Positions 12,201 to 22,100 of a stretch of DNA of 64,000 bases are shown piece by piece. The notes beneath the pieces are model-generated. The model made no database searches. It was not told the origin of the DNA and saw nothing but the letters and a program-made list of their open reading frames with translations. The stretch comes from Myrica gale (lineage: Eukaryota; Streptophyta; Magnoliopsida; Fagales; Myricaceae), in the NCBI GenBank assembly GCA_963930655.1, contig OZ005612.1, forward strand, positions 9,801,001 through 9,865,000. The letters run 5' to 3'. Position 1 is the first letter of the stretch; each line of letters starts with the position of its first letter. The position numbers were made by a program, and so were the translations under genes.

Positions 12201-13039
12201 AGAATACCTCAAGGAACCATATGAGGAACGAATACATTTCAATTAATTGCATGCATTCTCTATCACGTTTCGATGACTTATATAACTTAAAATCATTGCA
12301 CTGATACTATTTATTACAAAGGATCAATTATACTTGTATGAGCATTCCTTGCAACGCCATGATTAAAATCTTCCAAATCTTTACAAAATCCCTCACAATC
12401 AATCGGTTGTCTTTTCTTGCATTGGGCCAGTTTTCCAAGCCCAATCAAGCCTATTTCTAGTCCACTTCAAGTCGCAAACCATCCAGCCCACTATTCTAGC
12501 TCCTCTAAGGTCCATTGAGCTCAAATACTCCATGATCCAAGCCCTAAATACGTATCTTACTTAAACATTTAATTTAATCAAGTTCTAAACCTATTGTATT
12601 CACTAATTAAGACTAGAAAATAATAATCTATGTAAATAAAATATAAAAGAACTTAATCCTACAAAGTTTTCAACTTTAAAGGTCTTGGAAAAAGTCTCTT
12701 TTAATAGTTTAAATTAATCACTATTACTAAGAATTTATAAACACATTTAATACATATCTAATCTTATTTACTCAACCAAAGAGTCATAAAATATACATTG
12801 ACTTAATTAATAAGAGAAGATATTAACAGAAAATTTATATGATTATTTTTACATTTAATTAATTTAAAATATTCTAATTTAATACAAAATCTATAAATTA
12901 TCCATAACATATTATTAAATGAGACTTAATAAAAAAGAGTACTAAAATTATAGAGCCCTTTAGGGCTAAGACACGAATTGAACAAAATTTTGGACAAAAG
13001 TTCTTTAAAGCCAAATTATTCGTCATGCGAATAGTAGAA
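9268..13039. other. AT-rich intergenic DNA with coding-like remnants
   Basis: No convincing gene. Apart from the minus-strand coding-like blocks listed separately (10010-10599), it is AT-rich with scattered poly-A and TTTATT stretches and a few GGGCC/GGCCCA patches near 11450-11560 and 12420-12500. Open frames here are short and have no recognisable domains. Confidence 0.5.
10010..10599 (-). pseudogene. Unrecognised coding-like remnants
   Basis: Two minus-strand blocks have protein-like composition. The upstream block (about 10599-10430) reads a basic Lys/Arg/Ser-rich segment with KKPRRKGRGMDSPNSGSK and one stop. The downstream block (about 10187-10010) reads NMGVGFIRSAHGALPLPDIE and, after one stop in the same frame, LLELVNVDQEPDNVVDRMGA before a final TAG. 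I do not recognise the family. The basic tail resembles nuclear or transposon-encoded proteins, and these blocks could belong to the same decayed locus as the GRF finger at 8680-9019. Confidence 0.25.
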
Positions 13040-13938
13040 AGAAAGAAATTGTTAGCCCAAGCTTGTTTTACAAACAATCCATATTTGATTTTAATGGTAA
13101 CAAAAATTACTAAGTGCTTTAAAGACTTTTATATTTTATTTTCTCAATCCACAATTTTTAAAAATTATTTCAAAAGATCAAGGTCATCCCTCTGAAATAT
13201 TTTTAATTGTACTTAAACATCATTGCACAAAGTTGAAAGATCAAATTTTCTTATTGTAATTGTTTAAAGAAGTTTTAAACTGGAAACGACACTTTCAAGA
13301 TGCTAATTTTTTTCTTCAGCACTGATAGTGTTGATACAATGAGGAATGGTGTCGACACATTGCATTGACACTCGAGAGTAGTTTTTGAGGTGTCGACACA
13401 TTGATGGATGGTGTCGACACATCGCACTAACATCCAAGATCACATTTCCAAACCAATATTGTGGTTTTGATACATGTCGACATATGCTGCGATTTTGCAG
13501 GAAAATACTTAAACGTCGCTAGCTCATTTAAATTCTCCAAAAAGACTTGGGTACCCTTCCAATGGTACTCTTGAGGGTGTTGAAGATCTTTGAAGATAAT
13601 TTGACTATATATAGAAGAAAATAGAGAGATAAAGACAACACATTTGCAATTATTTTATCCCCTAACTTTCTAGAGAGACAAAGAGCTTTGAAGAAGAGAG
13701 ATGAACACACCTACCAAGAAAGCTAGTGTTCCCACCTGTCAATACTTAAGCTTTCCTACAAGAATCTAGTTTTCTTGCTCACTGTTGTGCTTTCCACTAT
13801 CTTATTTAGCTTAGAGAGACTTTCTTTGTTATTCCTTTGTACTGATATTTTGTAAAACACTTGAGTGTTGAGTAAACACTTGGTCCTACTCGTGAGCTCG
13901 AAAAATGCTTTGTAAAGGTTCATTACCACCCTTGAAGC
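13040..13938 (+). repeat. LTR fragment with GTGTCGACAC motifs
   Basis: About 13180-13390 matches 48055-48265 in inverted orientation, which shows it is a dispersed repeat. The segment has several copies of the palindrome GTGTCGACAC (about 13350-13425), a TATATATA at 13606-13613, and then a transcribed-leader-like stretch. This looks like the U3/R part of an LTR. The right side is cut by the hAT-like element at 13939. No coding domains are attached. Confidence 0.5.
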
Positions 13939-14694
13939 TAGGGCTGAACAAATTTGGGCCGAAACTGACCGGGCCGAACCAAATCGGCCCGAAACTGAAT
14001 GGGTCGGCCAGTTTTGGGCCAACCCGGTTTGGGTATTGTACTATTTTTTATATTGAATAATACATGGGGGTGAGACGACATCGTCTCCCCCGAGTCCTCG
14101 ACAGTCGACGCCCTAACCCTCTCTCCCAGCGAATCCTCAAGCCCTTCCCCTCGAAGTCCTCGACGCCCTAGCCGCCGCCCACATCCTACCGACGTCTCTC
14201 TCTCGGCCTCCAGCTCCAGATCTCTCTCTCGGCCTCTCTCTGTCTCGGTGTCTGTCTCTCTCGACCTCTCTCTCGGCCATGCCGCCTCTCAGCCTCACAG
14301 GCCTCCAGGTCCAAATCTATCTCTCAGCATCTTCCCTCCTTGATTTTCTTCTCCTTATCCATTGCAGCTCCAGCTTTATCGCTTACAAACTAGTTTGCTT
14401 AGCCTTAGACAGTGTGTTTAGTGTTTATTGTTCAAGCTTTTGGTGGTTGATTGTGGATGGTTGGTGGTTGATTGTGACTTTTTTTTTTGTTGGTGGCTGT
14501 TTTTGGTGTATTTGGTGGTTGTTGCCTTCTTGGTAGTTGATTTTGGTTGTCTCAGATTGCCGACCGAATCGGGCCAATGACCGAACCTGGTCGGCCAGGC
14601 CGATTCTCCCAACCAGCGGTTCGGCTGTCAGTTCGGAGTTTATGATTCTCGGTTGGGGCTAAAATCCAAACAGCGAAGTCGGTTTTCACCCCTA
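13939..14694. mobile_element. hAT-like non-autonomous element, 756 bp
   Basis: The ends are TAGGGCTGAACAAA and, inverted, TAGGGGTGAAAAC. They are flanked by the 8-bp direct repeat CTTGAAGC / CTTGAAGG (13931-13938 and 14695-14702, one mismatch), as expected for hAT. Subterminal sequence is rich in GGGCCGAA/CGGCC. The interior (14060-14350) is GC- and CTCTCT-rich and looks like a captured 5' UTR or promoter, but I cannot identify its source. No transposase frame. Confidence 0.7.
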
Positions 14695-14876
14695 CTTGAA
14701 GGTATTGGCACTTTGCATCCCATCAATTTTGTGACATTTTGCCCCCCAACTACTACCTACTTACATATTGCACCTCGACGTCAAGATTTCTGTCATTTTA
14801 GATTGAAAGGTGTGCGCATGACACGCACGTGACTCATGGTGACATTTTATGCCCCTTTTACCCCTTGGAAAAAATA

Positions 14877-16028
14877 GGGATAAATGCACCTAGAGCTCCA
14901 GAGGTAGTAGAATGTTGCAATTAAGTCCCCTCGGTAACGTTTTCAACAATTAGACCACTGAGGTCGAGTTTCTGTCAAAAATAGGCTCATTCGTCCACTT
15001 CCCAGCAACCTCGTTAACGACAATGGCTGACCAGGATTTAAAATACACGTCACAACCAATGTAAAATTGGCACTTGTCCACTTAAAACGAAATAGTGTGC
15101 CACCTCACTAAGCATTTTAAAAAAAGCCCCTCAAATAAGACGACCATGTTTCTTCGTAAGCCCCTCTTCTACCTATAGCACAAACCAACGATTCTTCCCA
15201 ATTCTTTTCTCATAGCACAAAGAGAACCTTAGGTTCCTCAAATTCTCCTCACCTACCCAATCTCACTGATAACCTTGGAAATTGCCATGGAGGGATCATA
15301 TATAACAAGTGGTTGCATTAATCAATTTCTACTCTTAAAGCATCCTGTGATATTAAGATGTAAAGACCTTGTTTTCTCATTGTTAGAGCAAATTTGGCAA
15401 CTCCTTAGCCAATAAATGATCAAAGGCTCCAAAGTAATGCCTAGAGAAAAAAGACTCAGAAGAAAAGCAAAAATAAAAATTTTTTTAGGTTTAAAATAAA
15501 CAGCCCTGTCTAGTCGTAGAACCTCCTTTGCTTCTTGTTTGGATTTTGAGATTAATACACAAATCGCATTCGAGTTAGGAATTCCTAGAAAGCATTGCAC
15601 AAGAATTTGGGTAAGAATCGTTCTCTATGTGATTGGGTAGGAGAGGAGAATTTGGGGAACTTAGATTCTCTGTGTGCAATAAAAAAAATGGGAGAGAATC
15701 AATCTTCTATGTGTGCGATGGGTAGAAGGGGGACCTACGAAGAAACGACGTCGTTTTCATTAAGAGGCATTTTTTAATGTTGTAAGGTGGATGTGGCGCA
15801 CACGTGGCTATCTCGTTTTAAGTGAACAGGTGTTCATTTTTCATTGGTTGTGACGTAGATTTTTAAATCCTTGTTAGCAATTGGCATTAACAGGGTTGAC
15901 GAGAAGTGGACGAAGGGGCCTATTTTTAAGTGAAACTTGACCTCAGGGGTTTAATTATTGAAAACATTGCCAATGGGACTTATTTGTAACATTTTGTTAC
16001 CTCAGAGGCCTTAGGTGCAATTATGCCA
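14877..16028. mobile_element. Foldback MULE-like element with ~310-bp terminal inverted repeats
   Basis: 14877-15186 and 15714-16028 are long inverted repeats with ends GG(G/C)ATAA(A/T)TGCACCTA. The left flank GAAAAAATA and the right A-run ending ATA are consistent with a 9-bp TSD in an A-rich target. The ~530-bp interior has no convincing ORF or recognised gene fragment. A short sequence (GTATTGGCACTTTGCA...) is present in direct orientation just outside both ends (about 14703 and 16065), so the element may sit within another repeat. Confidence 0.75.
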
Positions 16029-16266
16029 AAAAAAAAATACACTCCCCTTATCTATTGGGATATTGGCACTTTACACCCCATATTACAAATTTAGTGGAAT
16101 TTTGCACCCTTTTACTCCTTGTTGTACAAGTGAATATAACAGGTATGAAACTTTATGAAAATTCTCATTTTGCCCTTTATTCTTCTCTTTTAACATACGC
16201 TAGCCCTTCCCTCATCCTTGTGTGAAGACCAACGGAATCAATTTCATCAACTGAGACCTCAATTGC

Positions 16267-16407
16267 TTAATGTACCATGATGGCATCACAAGGATACAAC
16301 TCCATCAAAAAAATTCCCACCGGATCCATTGTTTTCACAATGTCCCGAAGGGCTCTAGCTGCCGAAGGTCGACCCAGCCCCCGGCAGTTCCAGGCAAGGA
16401 GCTTCAT
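16267..16407 (-). pseudogene. LINE ORF2 start (endonuclease), truncated
   Basis: From ATG 16407 the frame reads MKLLAWNCRGLGRPSAARAL and then DIVKTMDPVGIFLMEL. This is the N-terminus of the L1 apurinic-type endonuclease, where the Asn of WNCRG and the Glu of the LME segment are active-site residues in the family. It stops after 46 codons, so no catalytic core or RT is present. Confidence 0.8.
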
Positions 16408-16888
16408 GGGACATTGGGGGGCATGGGATGGCCCGCCTCCTCAGCCTTAAATAAAATAGTAGCCCCACCCAACATCACCTCCTGTGTATCAGACACAGTT
16501 GTCTTCCCTGCACGACCCATCTTCAACACATGCCTAAGGCGAGTTATTTTTGGTCTACTCTCTATGCCCATATGAAAAGGCTCAGCAACTGAATTATCGA
16601 ACCCATTTTCTGCCCCCATCAAGTTCTCTTTTCCTCGCTTGGGTTCTGGGCTTAATGATACCCCACCAGCCTCCTTATTTCATTTTTGGCCTTAAGAAGT
16701 CACTACATCCACCACGCCCAGCCCACGTCGATGTTCCATATCTGGCCCCCTTATTCACAGTTCCAGTCACCACTAGATCCTTGTTGCAAAAAGCCTCACA
16801 AGCAAATTTCGGCCCATCAACCCTTCCATGGCCCAGTTGCAACATACTCTTCATCTCAATCGGGAGGGTTGACCCCACTTCAACGGAA

Positions 16889-17941
16889 TCAGTTACCGTT
16901 TCTTTCGCAATTTGTAAGTTTGCAGGATAATGAGACTTTTTCCTTCCCAGAAATAACGGAACAGCCAGCTTCACATTCAAATCTTCGATTAACCTGCATG
17001 ATATCCGCACGTCCCGCAGAAGCCGCATACTTACCATGTTTATCAAAACCAGCTAATTTATCGTACACATTCAAGTCACTAGGTTTTGCAGATCGAAAAC
17101 AGAGGCCCACTGGTTCCACCGGCGGCACTTCCACCACACCAGACACTACTGGAGGCTTAGAGGACCCAAAAGACAGCCGATCATCTGTACCAGAAGAGGT
17201 TGGAGTTCCACTCCAACCTTGCGCACTAGCGAGACGTGGAACCCAATTACAACGCATCTTGTCAGACAAACCAGAGTTCATAGGATGCGGCAGATTATCA
17301 TAACAGGCTCCAATGGTATGATCCAAAAGACCACAATGGAAACAAAAAGAAGATAGCCTCTCATACTTGAAACCAATCCACACCGAATTACCATCCTCCC
17401 GGGAAAACATAAATCCAGGCTTCAGAGGTTGAGTTATAGAAAACCGAACTTTCAACCTAATAAATGATTGGTGATCATCAATATCATCTAACTCCAGAAT
17501 AGTTCCCAGCATCCCTCCAATTAGCCGTGCATTCTCGTCATCCATAAGTTCCAGCGGTAATCCATGGATCTGAATCCAGTACTCCACTTGAGATAACTCC
17601 ACTTCATCTAAGGTTTGGGATGGATCCCATTCCTTTAGAATCATATACGAACCCTTGAAATTCCAAGGACCCTGACACAAAAGTCGATCCTTATCAGCAG
17701 ACAAGGCGAACGTAAAAATAAAGCGGTTTGCACGGGCGTCCTCCACTTTTAAATCTGTAACAAATCTCCATCCCATCATAATGAGCGGCTGGATAATATG
17801 GAAAGGATACACCTTCTTTGATACCAATCGACCCACCAGAGACACCCTACGAACAAGATTCGCCCGACTACGGTTTGGTTTCAGCAAGCCCGAAACATCT
17901 TTCCACGACAACTTCTTTGTTTTCTCTATTATTTCCTCCAT
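16889..17941 (-). CDS. LINE ORF1: DUF4283 and zinc-knuckle protein
   Basis: I chose ATG 17941 (MEEIIEKTKKLSWKD) over the longer upstream frame, whose extra N-terminus is a hydrophobic, non-conserved run. About 350 residues without a stop. The DUF4283-like part includes GWRFVTDLKV, a DKDRLLCQGPWNFKG block and VEYWIQIHGLPLELM (residues ~55-165), followed by a CX2CX4HX4C zinc knuckle (CFHCGLLDHTIGAC, about residue 225). This is the ORF1 nucleic-acid-binding protein of plant L1 LINEs and their domesticated relatives. The frame is intact although the element's ORF2 is lost, so expression as a stand-alone zinc-knuckle protein is conceivable but unproven. Confidence 0.8.
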   Translation of the reverse strand: MEEIIEKTKKLSWKDVSGLLKPNRSRANLVRRVSLVGRLVSKKVYPFHIIQPLIMMGWRFVTDLKVEDARANRFIFTFALSADKDRLLCQGPWNFKGSYMILKEWDPSQTLDEVELSQVEYWIQIHGLPLELMDDENARLIGGMLGTILELDDIDDHQSFIRLKVRFSITQPLKPGFMFSREDGNSVWIGFKYERLSSFCFHCGLLDHTIGACYDNLPHPMNSGLSDKMRCNWVPRLASAQGWSGTPTSSGTDDRLSFGSSKPPVVSGVVEVPPVEPVGLCFRSAKPSDLNVYDKLAGFDKHGKYAASAGRADIMQVNRRFECEAGCSVISGKEKVSLSCKLTNCERNGN

Positions 17942-18130
17942 TAGAGACACTGACCAATACGCAACCAACCAGAAACAGATCAAAGGATGACAATCATTCC
18001 AATCAAACACCAGTAGGAAAAACAAGAATATAAAAAGATAGACGAGGCAACAACAGCCCAGTCGACGGCAAAGAGGAAAGAAATCGGAAGGAAAGAGCAA
18101 AACGCTCAGAAGCTCACAAAGAGCAGACTT

Positions 18131-18850
18131 TTTATTTTTTTAGAATTGTAATTTTCTTAGTTGATAATTTCTATGAACAACAATGAAATTGTTGGCTATA
18201 CTAAGTTTTTTTCTTAAGAAGGCCTCAAACTTTTTTAAAAAAAATTGAGAACAGGGATTTGGAAAAAAATCTAATCCGATTCCTATTCTGATATTAACCG
18301 GATGCGAACCGAAATTTCGGTTTCCACTAGAATTTTTCCCCACTTATAGAATCAGTCACGGACAAAGCAAGACTTCAAGCAGGTGTTTGTGAGAAAGTAG
18401 AAGAGAAGGCGATCTATGGTATGATCTCTCTCCCTCTCCCCTAAACTTTTGTTTGGTTTCCATGAAATTGTAAGAACAGAACAGAATTCACGAGTATGTG
18501 GAATCTCATATCTCCCGCACTCTATTGAGTCTGAGATGAAGATTTTTTTCTTAAATAAGTATCGCTCTCACTTGTCAATCACACAACTTGTTAAGCTTTT
18601 TAAAATTTTAATTGTTATAGAAACTAGTACTATTAGGAGATGTTTGGGAAGTAAAAATTTAAAATTTTTGAGTTTGGAGTAGAAAATTCGAAGAGTTTGA
18701 GTTTTTTGGTTTTATAGAAAGTCAGTGAAAAAATTTAAGAATCTTTAAATTTAAAAAAATTCTGAGAGTTTGAATTTTTAAAATAAAATTTTAAAATTTT
18801 TTCTAACAAAACATTATCAAAGTTCTCATAATTCTGCCTTTCTCATGGAG
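18131..18850. other. AT-rich flank with a possible Tourist-like MITE
   Basis: No gene. About 18631-18815 has imperfect inverted ends (GAGATGTTTGGGAAG... against the inverted TAATGTTTTGTTAGAA...) and is built of AAATTTAAAATTTT stretches, resembling PIF/Harbinger MITEs. No clear 3-bp TSD was found. Confidence 0.35.
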
Positions 18851-19116
18851 TGTATAATTTTCATCATTTTACATTAAAGCAAAGCGAGAGGTCTTGTGGT
18901 TCAGAAGCCCAGGTGAGCCCAATAGAGCATGGGCGTATCTTTTCCTCCTTATTAGCGCGAGCCCACTTTTCATCTGACGCTCGTCGCTGGCTTCTCTCCC
19001 CCGTCTCGACCGACTGAGAAACAAAGAAAAGAAGACTACTCCTTCCCACCAGAAAAAGAGAGGAAAGCAAAGAAAATACACCATCCACGAGCGGCGAAGG
19101 AGAAGGGTGAGAGAAG

Positions 19117-22100
19117 ATGATGTCAGGCAACTACACAAGCTTAGATAACCAGAAGGTCTCAGGATCCGTACCTGTAAGTATTTCTTCCATTTTTAAGGTC
19201 TTTCCTAGTCCTTAAGCGTCTAATCCTATGTGTATCCTATTGAGTGGTGCATTATATGTCCGTTTAGCATTCAGATCTCACCATTTGATTTCGTTTCGTA
19301 TTGCAGGCTGTGTCAGATCCAGGCCATGTCACCGTCAAGTTTGCAGGTGCTCTTTGTTCACTCGCCAATTGCTTCATTTTTGTCGGATTCATTTCCCTTT
19401 TTTGGCTGCCCAGAAAATTCCGGCTAAGGAAATGAAATTTATGTGCTTAATATTATGTCTTATTGCTCCTTGCGGTTAGTCCAGCTGTCGTATCAGGCTT
19501 TTAGCAGCTCGGTGAACTAATCACTTTTCTCGTGGTAATTGTTTGAAAACCTGGGGTTCGCAAACTGTTAGATTATACTTTCTGAGATTTTCTCAGCAAA
19601 CAAACGGAGCCTGTTGTCTAAGACAAGGAAACAAGAAAGAATTTGATCTACCTTGTTTTAGCGTGTCTTTCTCTTATCTCTTAAAGCAACATGTTATTAA
19701 AACTCCAATATGTTGGAAAGAAGGAGAGAAGTGGGATCCTTGTGTTGGGGCTTGGTGTCTTATGGGTTTCATTCCGAAAAGTTGAGAAATTACACTGGTG
19801 GGATAGTGTTTTCCTTTAGTCTTGTTGGTATCCGCTTTCTTGTTTCTGAATTTACTCTATGAGTTTATCACTGTAGATTCAAATGCTCGGACATTTCCTC
19901 CCTCTGAAGCACAAGGGAAGATCTCTGGTGGTTCTCGCCCTCCTTGAGATGCTGATGGTACGTGAAATTATATTCTGATGGTCTTTGGCTTTTGAAGTTC
20001 TATTTTTGCTCAATAAAATGCTTTCGAGATCATGTGTCTTCGTCTCCTCTATAGACTTGGGGTTGAGATCTCTTGCTGTACAAGGGCATCAGTTGTAGTT
20101 ATCTGTAAGAAAATGCAAAATCTAAGAAGTCCAAACATTGATGTGTGAGCATGAACATGTGAGACGAGATGGACAGCAAAATGGAAATGGGAAAATCCTA
20201 AAAGTTAGGACATGACATAAGAGGGACATAACAACAATAAGCCGAGTATTTTAACTTTTTTAGTAAATGTTATATCATGCTATGTAATATGCAGGAACTT
20301 TGTGAAGCATTTTTCAATTTATAATCTATGTGAACTATTTAATACTGATTACTTATAATCGGAAGGCATGATAACCATGGGAAATCAGTGTTCTCTTAAG
20401 GAACAATTATTTAGTCGCTTAATTCATGTTAGTACTCTGTGTAAACTATTTCTAATGACGGTAGTTGAGTTCAGTCAACCACCATTTCTTTCCTCTTTTT
20501 TATTTGCAGATGTGTTCTGAGAAGTGTTTGACAACAGTTGTGGACACCTCTATCTGTGCTTCATTGAAAAAGAATTTATGTGGTTGTAATTGACATAGAT
20601 CTTGGTGCGTTCTTTTGTAGCATGCAACTGCTATGTAGAAACATTGAGGCATTTTTCTTTGTTCAGGAATACAATACTGATCATTTTGCTGGATCTTAGG
20701 GGAATGGCAAGAATACACATACGTGCTTAAAATTTCTCAAGGTTTGCTAAGAATAGGTTGAAATAGGGAGAATAAATAATGAGTTTTAGATCAAAGCCCC
20801 TCACCCTGGAAAGACTTGACATAGGATGTTGGCAGAGGTATATAGGGTTGCTGAAATTCAGGTTAGCGGTATAATTGACTTGGTTTTCTTTAGGGAGAGT
20901 ATAAGATAGTGTCATAAGCTGAGATTCTTTGAGGAGAAAAATTCTTGTCAGATCTGATAGTCCTTATTGAGACTGTAAATGAAATTGAAGGACGAGGAAA
21001 AGTGGGAATTGACCACTAGGATCATGCTGGCAGTTTCCTTTTTTCACTCCTAAAGGAGGACCATTGCCACAATCAGGTCCTTTTTTCTTCTCAGATTAAT
21101 AATAATAACTTCGATGGAATCATTGCATTATTTCTGTATGATCCGACAACTGTTTTGAAATATTAATCTCAGAAGAACTTAACTGGAATACACTGCACTA
21201 AGACCACCAATAAACACTGAAAAACGCTACTTAGCCCGACACAGCACTATGTTCACTGAAGTTTTGTGGTGTGCATCAGATATGACTAATAGTAGAGAGT
21301 TAAGTGTAGCAATCTTGCCATTACATCCTTTAATTGTACTCCATAAACAAGTTTGCTAGTCTCTTAAGCTTGAATTTGCAGTTAATAGTACTTTGTGTGG
21401 GAGGTGCTAAAACAGTGATTGTATCTTCATACTCTATACACAAGGTGGTAGTTCCATTATTGAGCTTAACTAACTTGTAAATCTTGAGATCTGTTGTCAT
21501 AGTAGTGGCTAATAATTTAGTTCAATTGTTGCAGATACATTTTCAAAACCTGCTTCTGGTTCTGATGAGGCCCAGCAGAGTGGTTGGTTTCGGACATTTA
21601 CGATTGCTGCTTATAAACCGTACTTTGATGTAGACACTTCAGACATTTTGGACAGGGTTAAAGATTCACTCTTTCCATTTAGGGGGACTTTTAACGAAAA
21701 AACAGCGAGCAATCCAGATTTGTAAGTAGAGATTCTGTTACTAATGATGCTAATGATTATTTGTGTAAGAAGTTGTGTTGGAAACCTAAAGCTGACTTTC
21801 TAGGTGAAGATTTGGTGCATGGTTAAAATCGTTATCAACTCGAGAAACGGAAAGGATTTAGGGATTTTGCTGTCTATTTTAATAAAGTTATCAAGTGTAA
21901 ATTACATTGGAGTTCGGAGGGTCTTCTATACATATGGTCTAATATGTTTTGGAATTTGCCAAATATCTCTGATTTCTGCATGTAATTTGTTTCTGAATAT
22001 AAGTATATAAGATGTAATTGCTGGTGCAATAACTCTTGAAGGTTGATCCCCCATGTTGTGATCTAACTCGTAGCAGTAGTCTCTCCTTCCTGAGGTATCC

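Larger units (their letters stand above)
16267..18100 (-). mobile_element. L1-type LINE, 3'-truncated
   Basis: Minus-strand ORF1 (DUF4283 plus zinc knuckle) is followed by the first 46 codons of ORF2 (apurinic endonuclease start), the standard order of plant L1 elements. No reverse transcriptase follows, and other repeat sequence begins before 16200. Plant LINEs usually lack their 5' end; losing the 3' end suggests a later deletion or replacement. The 5' boundary is approximate. Confidence 0.8.

Noticed and set aside
11926..12252. 108-aa minus-strand ORF with PRRSPPTPCCGGLHSP
   Set aside because: Resembles translations of a common plant dispersed repeat and has no exon structure or domain.
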